Assembly (NCBI GenBank): GCA_002372015.1
Contig: DFIA01000008.1
Coordinates: 1-64,000 of the forward strand
DNA from: Bacteroidales bacterium UBA3709
Lineage (GTDB): Bacteria > Bacteroidota > Bacteroidia > Bacteroidales > UBA932
DNA: 64,000 nucleotides
Direction: 5' to 3'
A program made the translations under genes and the position numbers. This document shows positions 41,554-51,644 of this stretch, piece after piece (the stretch's first letter is position 1; every line of letters starts with the position of its first letter). The notes below the pieces were generated by a model. That model was not told the DNA's origin. It ran no database searches and saw nothing but the letters and a program-made list of their open reading frames with translations.

Positions 41554-44304
41554 ATGAAGACAAATTACTCACATAGGTTTATGGCAAAACAATATAACAT
41601 TCTATCAGTATTGTTTGTTGCCGCATTGCTTGTTTCTTGTACAAAAGAAGACAGAAGCCTTAACGAAGATATTGCCAAACAGGTTTCTTTCAGTCTTTCT
41701 ACAACTGAGAACAAGGGAGCAGATACTAAAGTAACTCCATACGGTTCTTCTACAAAGTTTCAGGCAGACGGAGAGTCTTTTGGAGTAGCTGCATACAAGT
41801 ATGCTTCTTCGGGATCATCAAATTGGGAGCTTCATTCTGATGCAGTGGAGGTTACATACGATTCAGGGGTTGCTGCATACTTCCCATCTACTCCAATTTA
41901 TTATGCAGGAAGTGGATTTATGCGTTTCTTTGCGTATGCGCCGTTTAAAGATGCAGAAGGCAATGCCTTTAATGTTAAACTGAAGGATGGCGAAACTGTT
42001 CAGAAGCCTACATTAGACTTTACAGTAAACCCTGATGTTACAAAGCAGATAGACTTTCTGGTAGCCACTCCGGGCGAAGTGTCGGGAAATCCTGCAGTTA
42101 ATAATCTGACGGTTCCTTTGGTATTTCGTCATGCTTTAACTGCTATTAGGTTTAAGGCCGAATCCGGCTTGGAAGTTACAGAGATAAAAATAACTGGTGT
42201 GTATGATAAGGGTACGTTAGATTTTGAATCTACAGAGTGGAGTGGACTTTCTGTACAAGGTAATGAGTATGTTATCAAAAACGGAGAAGGAGGAACTGCC
42301 CTGCCGGGCACCGATGATGGTACTTATATAGAGTACAATGAGAATCTTACTATGATGATGATTCCGCAGAAGCTTCCGTCAGGTGCTAAAATTAAGGTTA
42401 CATTTGTAGGCGGCTCATCTTTTGAAAAAGCGTTAGACGATCATGTATGGGGCAGGGGGAATATGGTAAACTATACAATAACCCCAACAGATGTAACCAC
42501 CAATCTGTACTATCTTAGCGAACCTTCCATGACAGACATTGTAGTACCCAATCTCAATAATGGGACAGGTGTGTTTACCATACATAGTTTTTGGACATTC
42601 GGCGATGGCTCTGTAAAGCATTGGGCACCACTTTCAATAACTTACTCTGATTCTGAGGATGGACCATGGTATGCGTATAACGAAATACCGACAGAAATGG
42701 CGGTATATGATGCCGTTTCGCATGACGTTGATCCTGTTGTGCTTGCGCACTCCAATATTTCTGCTCAGTTGCATATAGACGTAAAACCTAATAAGGTAAA
42801 AGAAGATGTTACACGCAAGGAGAGGGCTATGATTCTGAAATCTCGCACTGTTTTACCTTCTAAAGATCTTTCTATGTGGGATGCCACCTATGGTACTGAA
42901 GCTATGGGAGTATATGGTCTTGACCGCACAGCACCTATAGCAGCCAATTGTTATATTATCCGCCAGAGAGGAGAGTATAGGTTCCCTTGCGTATATGGCA
43001 ATGCCATAGATGCTTCTAAAACCAATGTGCCTCCTTATGAAAACGGAGATGCATTCAATAAAAACAGAGACAACAAGTTTCCAAATTTTAAAGGTAACAA
43101 TATCAGTACCCCGTTCCTGCATCTTGATTCAGATGTAATGGATGGTTTAGGCGCAGACCTTTCAAATCCAAGCGAAAGCGATGCTGCAGGCAAGTTTGTA
43201 GAAAATTATGAGGCTATTATAGTTTGGCAAGATCTTGTAGAAAGCAAAGCATTTATACCGCTCAATGCTTCTAAGACTTTGAATATGCAGGTATATAATT
43301 TGCCAGGCACAACAGTTCCAGTTCCATACGTATTGTTTGAAGTAAACGATGCGATACAAGAAGGAAACATTGTTATTGCTGTAAGAAGAAAATCAGACCA
43401 AATGATAGTTTGGAGCTGGCATATATGGGTTACTGCCATAGACGATTTTACTCCTCACGAAGTAACAAACGCGGCTGGCACAAAAATCAAATTAATGCCG
43501 TCTGAACTTGGATATAATGCAGAGCTTCACGTAGATGCAATACCTTCAAGAGTATTCTATGTGAAGTTTACGCAAGAGGGTTCCGGCGAGAGTAAGATTG
43601 TAAAGATTACGCATCAAGGGGCATCACTGTTAGGGGGTACTATGGTGTATGGAGGTAATGCACCGTATTACCAGTTTGGCAGGAAAGACCCACAGCTCCC
43701 TAAGAGAGTAACTTATTATAATTCTGACAAAGTAGCTTATTCTGATGCAACCACAGGTATTACGCTAAAAAATAAGCACTTTTGGTCTCCAAACGGCATA
43801 TTGGATGAAGAGGCATATAATCAGCCCACATCCAATGCCTTACCTTGTGAAGCTGCTTCTTCTGCCGTATGCATACAAAAGCCTCATGTCTTTTCTACGA
43901 GTGGAGGTAATAGTAGGGCTAAACTGTACCTTTGGAATGCTTCTGCTACTACAACAAATGTAGAAGAGAAGGTTACAAAGAGCGTGTACGATCCTTGTCC
44001 TCCGGGCTATTGTGTTCCAAGAAAGGATTTTGGAACAGCATTAGCTTATATAACAGACCATAAAAACTACGGCTATGCTATTTTGAAAAGGAATGCTTCG
44101 GACTCGGATGGAATGATAGTGCATACCTTTGGTGCTCGCGATTATTCCGATGCTGTCATTACAGATGGCACGCAGGGCAGTATATGGGGTGCTGCACTTA
44201 TTTCAAGTGGTTCAGGTAGAACTGTAAGACTTATGTCCGGTGTTAGCTATGGCGGGCAGAACGTTGCCGGTGGTAGAACAGTAATTCCGGCAGTAGAGGA
44301 GTAA
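41554..44304 (+). CDS. Fimbrillin-like lipoprotein 3 with C-terminal FISUMP-type domain
   Basis: A 916-residue paralogue of the preceding gene, starting 12 bases after it. The signal ends LLVSC. Shared landmarks are TKVTPYGSSTKFQADGESFGVAAYKYAS, RFFAYAPFKDAEGN, FRHALTAIRFKAE, ITGVYDKGTLDF, MMMIPQ, RRKSDQMIVWSWHIWVTA, YYQFGRKDPQLP and VYDPCPPGYCVPRKD. The C-terminal ends differ (the terminal WTS-type motif seen in the neighbour is not conserved). It probably belongs to the same surface fimbria, either an alternative tip or a second adhesin. Local DNA identity with the preceding gene is high in one block. Confidence 0.8.
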   Translation: MKTNYSHRFMAKQYNILSVLFVAALLVSCTKEDRSLNEDIAKQVSFSLSTTENKGADTKVTPYGSSTKFQADGESFGVAAYKYASSGSSNWELHSDAVEVTYDSGVAAYFPSTPIYYAGSGFMRFFAYAPFKDAEGNAFNVKLKDGETVQKPTLDFTVNPDVTKQIDFLVATPGEVSGNPAVNNLTVPLVFRHALTAIRFKAESGLEVTEIKITGVYDKGTLDFESTEWSGLSVQGNEYVIKNGEGGTALPGTDDGTYIEYNENLTMMMIPQKLPSGAKIKVTFVGGSSFEKALDDHVWGRGNMVNYTITPTDVTTNLYYLSEPSMTDIVVPNLNNGTGVFTIHSFWTFGDGSVKHWAPLSITYSDSEDGPWYAYNEIPTEMAVYDAVSHDVDPVVLAHSNISAQLHIDVKPNKVKEDVTRKERAMILKSRTVLPSKDLSMWDATYGTEAMGVYGLDRTAPIAANCYIIRQRGEYRFPCVYGNAIDASKTNVPPYENGDAFNKNRDNKFPNFKGNNISTPFLHLDSDVMDGLGADLSNPSESDAAGKFVENYEAIIVWQDLVESKAFIPLNASKTLNMQVYNLPGTTVPVPYVLFEVNDAIQEGNIVIAVRRKSDQMIVWSWHIWVTAIDDFTPHEVTNAAGTKIKLMPSELGYNAELHVDAIPSRVFYVKFTQEGSGESKIVKITHQGASLLGGTMVYGGNAPYYQFGRKDPQLPKRVTYYNSDKVAYSDATTGITLKNKHFWSPNGILDEEAYNQPTSNALPCEAASSAVCIQKPHVFSTSGGNSRAKLYLWNASATTTNVEEKVTKSVYDPCPPGYCVPRKDFGTALAYITDHKNYGYAILKRNASDSDGMIVHTFGARDYSDAVITDGTQGSIWGAALISSGSGRTVRLMSGVSYGGQNVAGGRTVIPAVEE

Positions 44305-44373
44305 GTGATTATTCTTTGGCACTGATAAATTGATTTTTTGGGAAGGCTGTTTGAATGATACCTGAATATTGTT

Positions 44374-45048
44374 ATGCTTATAGTAATTGAAGGCTTAGAT
44401 GGGGCAGGCAAGAGTACCCAAGTAAAAATGCTCCAAGAGTATATTACTGCAAAAGGGTATGCGCTGGAATACCTGCATTTTCCGCGCTATGAAGCATCTG
44501 TATATGGCGAACTTATAGGCAGTTTTCTGCGTGGTGAGTTTGGCAATGTAAATCAGGTTAATCCTAAGCTTGTAGCTCTTTTATATGCTCTCGACAGGCA
44601 AGCAGCGGCCCCGACTTTGAATAAGGCCTTGCAGGAAGGTAAGGTGGTATTATTGGATAGATATGTGTATTCCAACATAGCTTATCAGTGTTCTAAAGTT
44701 ACCGATATGGAGGAGAGGGAGAAGCTTAGAAACTGGATACTTACTATAGAGTACAATTTCTACATGATACCTAAGCCGGATGTAAATATATTTCTCGATG
44801 TGCCGCTGAGTTTTGTGGAATCTCGCTTGTCGTCTGCCAGAAGTGAAGATTCTGACAGAGATTATTTAGCGGGTAAGCGTGATATTCACGAAGAGAATAT
44901 CAGTTTTCAAGAAGAGGTGAGAAATGTGTATATAGCAGAATGTGAGAGGGATGCGGCTTTTCAGAGAATTGATTGCTCTGCTTCAGATGGTTCTATGCTC
45001 TCTCCAAAAATTGTATTTGAAAAAATAAAGGCCAAACTTACCTTATAG
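44374..45048 (+). CDS. tmk: Thymidylate kinase
   Basis: Tmk phosphorylates dTMP to dTDP. The P-loop GLDGAGKST (residues 7-15), the DRYVYSNIAYQ motif (DRx with the family-conserved Arg), and LDVPLSFVESRLSSAR with the lid region confirm it. The length of 224 is normal. It is followed 13 bases later by the BT_3928-like gene on the same strand. Confidence 0.95.
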   Translation: MLIVIEGLDGAGKSTQVKMLQEYITAKGYALEYLHFPRYEASVYGELIGSFLRGEFGNVNQVNPKLVALLYALDRQAAAPTLNKALQEGKVVLLDRYVYSNIAYQCSKVTDMEEREKLRNWILTIEYNFYMIPKPDVNIFLDVPLSFVESRLSSARSEDSDRDYLAGKRDIHEENISFQEEVRNVYIAECERDAAFQRIDCSASDGSMLSPKIVFEKIKAKLTL

Positions 45049-45061
45049 AAATGCGGTTTTG

Positions 45062-46297
45062 ATGCAGCTTTTAAGACTTATATTGCGCTATGTAACAGGC
45101 TTTGTATTTATTGTATCCGGATTTCTGAAGGCTATAGATCCGATAGGTGTTGCTTTAAAGGTTCAGGAATATGTTCAAGCATTTTGCAAGGCAGATATAG
45201 GTCTTAGATACGCTATGATATTGGGTATTGCACTATGCGTGGCAGAATTTCTTACTGGTATTGGCATACTCAAAGTTATAAAGTTCCGTTTCTTTTCCGG
45301 TGTAGCGCTTTTAATGGCCATTTTTTTTGTATTGATAACTCTGTTCTCTGCCATTACCGGAAAAGTAGCTGATTGCGGCTGTTTTGGAGAGGCTTTGCAC
45401 TTAAAACCATGGCCTTCTTTTTACAAGAATATTGTACTCTTGTGGCTTTGCATAATACTCTATAGGCAAAGATTAAGGGTACGTCCAACAGCTAATAGTT
45501 TCTGGGAATGTGTGTTTGTGGCCGGATATGCCGCACTGATTATAGGTGTATCGGTGTATTCTATCCACAATCTTCCACCATCTGACTTGTCGGACTTTGG
45601 GCCTGGCCGCAATTTATTTTCAGACGATTCTACTCAGATAATCAAATACAAGACAGAAGTATTGTACTCAAAAGACGGGGTTACAAAGAGGTTCAGTTTG
45701 AATAACCTGCCAGACTCCACTTGGGAATATGTAGAAACTATTTCTACAGTTTTAGAGGGGAGCGAAAAACTGGCAAAGACAATGCCTTTTATCCTGAAAG
45801 ATGGCAGCGGAAGAAATATTACCAACGAAGTGCTCAAATCTCCAAATCCCATTGTATTCATTTCTTTCTACAATGTAAAAAACATTGCAGAAGAAGATTT
45901 AGCCAAACTCAGGAATCTCAGAGGTATTGGTTCTGCGCATGAAGTATCAGAGGGTTTAGACAACCCTGTGCAGCAGAAGTACAAAGTGTATATTTTGAGT
46001 GCGATGGCTCCCGAAGAAACCCATGAGGCCCTCAAGCCTGTTGCTGAGGAAGTGGAAAAGATAGTGTATGCAGACTTTAAAACAGTGATAACTTTTAATC
46101 GTTCAAACGGTGGAGCCACGTATGTTAACGGAGGAATGATAGTAAAGAAATGGGGTGCCTCAAAGTACGAGCGAGAAGAAATAGCTAAAGCAATTTCACA
46201 AAACCCGTTGCTGTTGGCAGAAGGGAGCGCAAAAGCCTCACACCTATTCTTGATAATCTCCATAGCTGTGATAGTAGGCTTACTTTTGGTTTTTTAG
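45062..46297 (+). CDS. BT_3928-like DoxX/MauE-type membrane protein with periplasmic domain
   Basis: From ATG 45062 (a TTG lies just before it) four hydrophobic helices span about residues 10-130, with GFVFIVSGFLKAIDP and the cysteine pair in VADCGCFGEALHLKP as in DoxX/MauE-type proteins. A periplasmic region of about 250 residues follows and a last helix (LIISIAVIVGLLLVF) closes the protein. The tail contains a fold resembling thioredoxin-like domains but lacks a CxxC, so redox activity is uncertain. Function unknown; the architecture is conserved in Bacteroidota as the BT_3928 family. Confidence 0.75.
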   Translation: MQLLRLILRYVTGFVFIVSGFLKAIDPIGVALKVQEYVQAFCKADIGLRYAMILGIALCVAEFLTGIGILKVIKFRFFSGVALLMAIFFVLITLFSAITGKVADCGCFGEALHLKPWPSFYKNIVLLWLCIILYRQRLRVRPTANSFWECVFVAGYAALIIGVSVYSIHNLPPSDLSDFGPGRNLFSDDSTQIIKYKTEVLYSKDGVTKRFSLNNLPDSTWEYVETISTVLEGSEKLAKTMPFILKDGSGRNITNEVLKSPNPIVFISFYNVKNIAEEDLAKLRNLRGIGSAHEVSEGLDNPVQQKYKVYILSAMAPEETHEALKPVAEEVEKIVYADFKTVITFNRSNGGATYVNGGMIVKKWGASKYEREEIAKAISQNPLLLAEGSAKASHLFLIISIAVIVGLLLVF

Positions 46298-46342
46298 GCA
46301 TATAGAACTTATTCGGTAATCAACATAAAAACGCATTGTAGT

Positions 46343-47305
46343 ATGATAAAGAATTTAGCAAGTAGCACAGCAAAATGGCGGACTGCCCAACTTGTGGCAT
46401 TATCTCTATGTTTTTTCTTGTTTGCCTCTTGCGGGGTTGGGCACAGGATAGAAAAAGCAGCATACAGGTATCGTGTATATTCATCTGTTCACAATGAAGC
46501 AAATTTCGTAAAGACAACAGCAACAAGCCCGTGTAAAGGATTGATATTTGTAAATTACCATTATGATAATCTTTTTGAATCGCCGCAGGAGATTACTATT
46601 CTTGAAGTAGATCCAAAAAGATTCCGCTTCAATGCATTGGATCACAACTCTTTTAGAAAAACTTCCGAAGCCGCACTTGAGGCTGGAGCCACTGCTGCAA
46701 TAAACGGAACCTTCTATAATATGAAAGAGGGCGGCAGCGAATGTTACTTGCAGATAGATGGTGTTGTTTCGGATACCACCAAAGGCGATGATATGAAGCT
46801 AAGGGCAAATGGTGCAGTTGTAATAAGGAGCGGCAATATTAGCGTTGAACATTGGAACAGGCAAAAGGAGAAGCTTTTCCTTTCATCGGCAGACAAAAAA
46901 GTTTCAGTAATTGCCACAATGCCACTTCTTATATACGATGGTTTTGCGGTTGAACTTCTTGAATATAAGGGGTTTTCCGATAGACGTCATCCTCGTAGTG
47001 TAATTTTTGAGAAAAACGGCAAGATATGCCTTATGGTTATAGATGGACGCCACAAAGGAAATGCTGCAGGAATGACACTTGATGAGGTTCAGCGGTACCT
47101 TCTTTCTATAGATGGCGGCAAGGGCTGTATTACCGCAGTAAATCTCGATGGAGGTGGCTCCTCCACCCTTTGGCTTAACCCTGCCACCAATGGCACAGCC
47201 TATTTAAGTTATACAGGAGTGCTGAACCATCCGTCTGATAACGAAAAGTTTGATCGTCAAGGCGAAAGGCACGTTGATAATTCTATTATCGTGCTTAGGA
47301 AATAA
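46343..47305 (+). CDS. Phosphodiester glycosidase (NAGPA-domain) lipoprotein
   Basis: The lipoprotein signal ends FASCG (about C30). The NAGPA-type domain spans most of the protein: EAGATAAINGTFYNMKEGGSECYLQIDG, RRHPRSVIFEKNGKICLMVIDGRHKGNAAGMTLDEVQRYLLS, AVNLDGGGSSTLWLN and ERHVDNSIIVL. Such domains cleave phosphodiester-linked GlcNAc, for example in teichoic-acid-like or capsule polymers. It is probably surface-exposed, and its polymer substrate is unknown. It converges on infB with a 25-base gap. Confidence 0.9.
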   Translation: MIKNLASSTAKWRTAQLVALSLCFFLFASCGVGHRIEKAAYRYRVYSSVHNEANFVKTTATSPCKGLIFVNYHYDNLFESPQEITILEVDPKRFRFNALDHNSFRKTSEAALEAGATAAINGTFYNMKEGGSECYLQIDGVVSDTTKGDDMKLRANGAVVIRSGNISVEHWNRQKEKLFLSSADKKVSVIATMPLLIYDGFAVELLEYKGFSDRRHPRSVIFEKNGKICLMVIDGRHKGNAAGMTLDEVQRYLLSIDGGKGCITAVNLDGGGSSTLWLNPATNGTAYLSYTGVLNHPSDNEKFDRQGERHVDNSIIVLRK

Positions 47306-47330
47306 CCTTATGCGATAACTGCCTTATATT

Positions 47331-50111
47331 TTAGAGGGTACGTTTGATTTCTTCTATCTTGTAGGCTTCTATTACGTCGCCCTCTTTTATATCGTTGAAG
47401 TTCTCCACACCAACGCCACAATCGTAGCCGGAGGCAACCTCCTTAACATCGTCTTTTCCTCTCTTGAGAGAGGCTAATACTCCTTCTTTAATTACAATAC
47501 CATCCCTGATTACTCTTATCTTGGAAGTTCTGGTAATTTTTCCTTCCTTAACCATGCATCCGGCAATAGTTCCTATCCTTGAAATCTTAAAGATTTGTCT
47601 TACTTCTAAGGTTGATGTAACCACTTCCTTTTCTACAGGGGCAAGCATACCTTCAATACCACTCTTGACTTCGTTTATAGCATCGTAGATAACAGAGTAA
47701 AGACGTATTTCTATTTCTTCTTTTTCTGCCATCTTTCTGGCATTCATAGATGGTCTTACTTGGAAGCCTATGATTATGGCCTCAGATGCTTCTGCAAGCA
47801 AAACATCCGATTCCGAGATTTCTCCCACGGCCTTATGGATAACATTTACCCTTACTTCCTCAGTAGAGAGTTTGATGAGGGAATCGCTGAGGGCTTCTAT
47901 AGACCCATCGACATCTCCCTTTACTATAATATTGAGTTCTTTGAAGTTGCCTATGGCTATTCTTCTTCCGAGCTCTTCTAAGGTAATATGCTTTTGTGTT
48001 CTTAGCCCTTGTATTCTAAGTAGTTGTTCTCGTTTGTTGGCAATTTCTTTTGCATCTCTTTCATTATCAAAGATATTGAATGTATCGCCTGCCTGCGGTG
48101 CTCCGTTGAGACCGAGTACAGAAACGGGAACAGAAGGCCCGGCAGAATCAATTTTCTGCCCTCTTTCGTTGAACATGGCCTTTACCTTTCCAGTGTACAT
48201 TCCTGAGAGCATAAAGTCTCCTGTATGCAGGGTGCCGCCCTGAACCAATAAGGTTGCTAAATAGCCCCTTCCTTTGTCGAGAGAAGACTCTATAACAGTG
48301 CCCACCGCTTTTTTGTTAGGATTGGCTTTAAGTTCGAGCAAATCTGCTTCCAACAGCACTTTATCTAAAAGTTCAGCAACTCCGAGCCCTTTCTTTGCAG
48401 AAATTTCTTGGCATTGGAATTTCCCCCCCCAGTCTTCTACAAGAATGTTCATTTGGCTGAGTTGTTCCCTGATTTTGTCTGGCATTGCGCCAGGCTTATC
48501 TATTTTGTTGATAGCAAATATCATAGGTACACCGGCAGCCTGTGCGTGATTTATAGCTTCTATTGTTTGCGGCATAACAGCATCGTCTGCTGCTACTATT
48601 ATAATTGCCAAGTCTGTCATCTTAGCACCTCTTGCACGCATTGCCGTAAAAGCTTCGTGGCCAGGTGTATCGAGGAATGTAATTCTTCTGCCACTTGGTA
48701 ATTTTACGTTGTAGGCTCCTATATGCTGCGTAATTCCTCCGGCCTCTCCTGCAATAACATTGGCTTGGCGGATGTAATCCAGAAGCGAGGTTTTTCCATG
48801 ATCAACATGCCCCATTACGGTAACAATAGGGGCGCGTGGTTCCATAGCCTCCGGAGTATCTTCTTCTGTTTCTTCTTTAATGGCCTCTTGAATTTCAGCC
48901 GAAACAAACTCTATCTTATAGCCAAAGTCTTCTGCTACAAGGGTGAGTGCATCTGCATCCAGTCTTTGGTTGATAGATACCATAAGCCCCAAGTTCATGC
49001 AGGTGCTAATAACCTTGGTTACAGGCTGATCTATCATTATGGCCAAATCGTTTACTGTAACAAATTCGGTTACTTTGAGGATATTGCTCTCTGCGCCTCT
49101 GCGTAAAATCTCTTCTTCCCTTCTTTCTTCTGCTATTTCTCTCTTTTCTCTTCTGTACTTGCTGCCCTTGGTCTTGCCTTTTCCTTCTACCATTCTTTGG
49201 TAGGTTTCCTTTATCTGCTTTTGTACCTCGTCTTCGTCAACCTCGTTGCGTATAGGCTTAAAACCTTTCTTACCTTTCTTGTTATCTTTGTTTTTCTTGT
49301 TATTCTCTCTGTTCTGGTTGCTTTCCTTATTGATATCTACCTTCTCTTTCGTAACCTTTTTAATTCTCTCTCTCTTGCCGCTCTTCTTTTTTGGGCTTTC
49401 AAATCTGGAGACATCTATTCTAATACCGGTGTCTTTAGGCCCTTGGAGTTGCTCTACTTTGGTTTCTATAAAGTTACTCTGATCTTCCTTTGCAGATTCC
49501 GGAGTTGGTGAAACTTCTGTAGTCTTATTGATTTGAGCATCATCTTCTTTTGAAGGAGTTTCTATAATAGGAGTGTTTGCAGTGTCAGGAATGTTTGTAG
49601 TTGCGGCAGTAGCAGGCTCTGTATCTACGGTAGTAGTAACCACTTCTTTTGCAGCATCTTTTGGTTGTGCTACTTTTTTCTTTTCTTTTGGTGTTTCTGT
49701 TACTTGCTTTACAGGCTCTACTGTTTTTGTTTTATCTTTTTTATCGAATTTCTGGAGGTCTATCTTGCCCAAGATTGTAGGAGATTTAGGGGCATCTACG
49801 GTAGTTTCTACAAAATTCTCGTTTATCTTTTTTTCTGCCTTCTTTTCTTTTACAACCTCTTTTTCCTTATCTAACTGATAGGTCTTCTTTTCGTTTTCAG
49901 GAATCCTCAGGGAACCTGCTTTCTTTTTAGCATCCTCCTTTACTTTCTGCTGCTCGCCAAACTCGCTTTGTATGAGTTTATACACCTCATCGTCGAGCTT
50001 TGCATTAGGATTTGCCTCAATGGTCTGCCCTTTCTGCTCCAAAAAGCTGACCAATGTGTTCATTCCTATGTTGAAGTCTTTGAGTATCTTACTTATTCTG
50101 ATTCCTGCCAT
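47331..50111 (-). CDS. infB: Translation initiation factor IF-2
   Basis: The 926-residue factor brings initiator tRNA to the 30S subunit. An N-terminal IF2_N part and a long charged, low-complexity linker (about residues 60-350, rich in Lys, Glu and Thr-Pro) are followed by the GTPase domain with [34 protein letters not shown] and NKIDKPGA. The C-terminal initiator-tRNA-binding domains end [27 protein letters not shown]. Many antisense ORFs cover the linker but are composition artefacts. It is downstream of nusA (28-base gap). Confidence 0.96.
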   Translation of the reverse strand: MAGIRISKILKDFNIGMNTLVSFLEQKGQTIEANPNAKLDDEVYKLIQSEFGEQQKVKEDAKKKAGSLRIPENEKKTYQLDKEKEVVKEKKAEKKINENFVETTVDAPKSPTILGKIDLQKFDKKDKTKTVEPVKQVTETPKEKKKVAQPKDAAKEVVTTTVDTEPATAATTNIPDTANTPIIETPSKEDDAQINKTTEVSPTPESAKEDQSNFIETKVEQLQGPKDTGIRIDVSRFESPKKKSGKRERIKKVTKEKVDINKESNQNRENNKKNKDNKKGKKGFKPIRNEVDEDEVQKQIKETYQRMVEGKGKTKGSKYRREKREIAEERREEEILRRGAESNILKVTEFVTVNDLAIMIDQPVTKVISTCMNLGLMVSINQRLDADALTLVAEDFGYKIEFVSAEIQEAIKEETEEDTPEAMEPRAPIVTVMGHVDHGKTSLLDYIRQANVIAGEAGGITQHIGAYNVKLPSGRRITFLDTPGHEAFTAMRARGAKMTDLAIIIVAADDAVMPQTIEAINHAQAAGVPMIFAINKIDKPGAMPDKIREQLSQMNILVEDWGGKFQCQEISAKKGLGVAELLDKVLLEADLLELKANPNKKAVGTVIESSLDKGRGYLATLLVQGGTLHTGDFMLSGMYTGKVKAMFNERGQKIDSAGPSVPVSVLGLNGAPQAGDTFNIFDNERDAKEIANKREQLLRIQGLRTQKHITLEELGRRIAIGNFKELNIIVKGDVDGSIEALSDSLIKLSTEEVRVNVIHKAVGEISESDVLLAEASEAIIIGFQVRPSMNARKMAEKEEIEIRLYSVIYDAINEVKSGIEGMLAPVEKEVVTSTLEVRQIFKISRIGTIAGCMVKEGKITRTSKIRVIRDGIVIKEGVLASLKRGKDDVKEVASGYDCGVGVENFNDIKEGDVIEAYKIEEIKRTL

Positions 50112-50139
50112 ATTCTATCCTCCATTATTATCGGTTAAA

Positions 50140-51402
50140 CTATTCGCTCTTATCCTCCATAGGGTCTTCAAACTCGGCCTTGAGAATTTTCTTTACTTCA
50201 TCTACGGTTTCCTGATCTAAATCTGCTCTTTCCATAATATCTTCTGAACTCATACTCAGCACATCTTTTGCGGTATCGAACCCAACTTTGCGTAAAGCGT
50301 CTATTACCCACTGATCTATTTCGTCGTTGAAAGAGCTCAAAAGCACATCATCGTCGTCTGCACCTTGAACATCGCGGAAGATTTCTATATCCATACCTAT
50401 CATCATTTCTGCAAGGCGTATGTTGCTTCCGTTTTTACCTACCGCCAACGATACCTGAGAAGAATCCATGGTTATAAGGGCTTTTCCTTCCTCTTCATTG
50501 ATTTTTATAGTAGAAATCTTGGCTGGCGACAAGGCTCTTTGTATGAGTAGCTGAGTGTTTGTAGTCCAGCTAATTACATCTATATTTTCGTTGCGTAATT
50601 CTCTTACTATGCCATGTATTCTTGAGCCTTTGACTCCCACGCAGGCTCCTACAGGGTCTATGCGGTCGTCGTAAGATTCTACAGCCACCTTTGCACGGTC
50701 GCCAGGCATTCTGACAATTTTCTTTATGGTTATAAGGCCATCAAAAATTTCCGGCACTTCTTGCTCAAAGAGTCTCTCTAAAAATACACTCGCAGTTCTC
50801 GAGAGAATGATGGCTGGAGTATTGTTCTTCATCTCTACTTTGGCAACAACGGCTTTTACAGAATCTCCTTTGCGGAAATAGTCAGATGGTATCTGCTCTG
50901 TTTTAGGCAAAATAAGTTCATTGTCTGCATCGTCTCTAATCAGCACTTCCTTTTTCCACACCTGATATACCTCGCCAACCACAATCTCGCCAACCTTTTC
51001 TTTATAGTAGTTAAACAAATTGGCTTTATCAATATCCATGATTCTGCCGGAAAGATTTTGTCTCAGATTCAAAACAGCTCTTCTGCCGAAGGAAGACAGC
51101 GGAATCTCTTCTGTATAATCTTCTCCAATTTCAAAGTCGTTGTCTGGTTCTTTTGCATCTATCTCTGCTTTGGAGATTTCCATCATAGGATCGGAAACTT
51201 GCTCTACAATAGTTCTGTTTCTCCAAATCTGGAGGTCTCCTTTGTCTATATTTATTATAATGTCAAAGTTGTCTGCACTGCCGTATGTTTTGGCAAGCTG
51301 TGTGCGGAAAATATCTTCCAGCACACTCATAAGTGTTGCTCTATCAATACCTTTACCTTCTTTAAATTCGGCAAAGAACTGTGCTAAATTTAAACCTTCC
51401 AT
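50140..51402 (-). CDS. nusA: Transcription termination/antitermination factor NusA
   Basis: NusA binds RNA polymerase and nascent RNA. The N-terminal polymerase-binding domain (residues 1-125) is followed by an S1 domain (about 130-200: VGEIVVGEVYQVWKKEVLIRD) and two KH domains (RDRAKVAVESYDDRIDPVGACVGVKGSRI; SLAVGKNGSNIRLAEMM). The short C-terminal tail holds one helix-hairpin-helix-like repeat; the long C-terminal extension of E. coli NusA is absent, as usual in this phylum. rimP, which usually precedes nusA, is missing from this locus. A promoter and hairpin leader precede it. Confidence 0.94.
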   Translation of the reverse strand: MEGLNLAQFFAEFKEGKGIDRATLMSVLEDIFRTQLAKTYGSADNFDIIINIDKGDLQIWRNRTIVEQVSDPMMEISKAEIDAKEPDNDFEIGEDYTEEIPLSSFGRRAVLNLRQNLSGRIMDIDKANLFNYYKEKVGEIVVGEVYQVWKKEVLIRDDADNELILPKTEQIPSDYFRKGDSVKAVVAKVEMKNNTPAIILSRTASVFLERLFEQEVPEIFDGLITIKKIVRMPGDRAKVAVESYDDRIDPVGACVGVKGSRIHGIVRELRNENIDVISWTTNTQLLIQRALSPAKISTIKINEEEGKALITMDSSQVSLAVGKNGSNIRLAEMMIGMDIEIFRDVQGADDDDVLLSSFNDEIDQWVIDALRKVGFDTAKDVLSMSSEDIMERADLDQETVDEVKKILKAEFEDPMEDKSE

Positions 51403-51465
51403 GTGTTGTTATATTTTTATAATTTCTAAAATCTTATAATAATTCTTGCAGTTGGCAATAAATAA

Positions 51466-51493
51466 GGGATGACCAAAATTGTTTTGGCATCCC
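51466..51493 (-). promoter_or_regulatory. Leader hairpin upstream of nusA
   Basis: GGGATG and CCAAAA pair with TTTTGG and CATCCC over 12 bp, with one bulged base and a 3-base loop. It lies 64 bases upstream of the nusA ATG and inside the predicted transcript. On the minus strand it is followed by TTATTTATT, a weak U-tract, so it could act as an attenuator. Confidence 0.5.
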
Positions 51494-51517
51494 CCATCTC
51501 AATATCCTAATCGCAGG

Positions 51518-51548
51518 CAAAAGTATGTAAAAAAACACTAAAAACAAA
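51518..51548 (-). promoter_or_regulatory. Bacteroidota-type promoter for nusA-infB
   Basis: On the minus strand TTTG (51545-51548) and TACTTTTG (51518-51525) are 19 bases apart, matching the consensus. The transcript would start near 51511, with about 109 bases of leader before nusA. Confidence 0.65.
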
Positions 51549-51644
51549 GAAAAGCTATATTCTAAACTTCAAATACCTCAGATTATGTTTTGGATTTGTG
51601 CGTTTTTTAGTAGTTTTGGTCTATTAATTAAAATGGATGGTTTT

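Noticed and set aside
48000..49900. Many plus-strand ORFs over infB
   Set aside because: They mirror the Lys/Glu-rich linker and GTPase codons of infB and contain no independent motifs.
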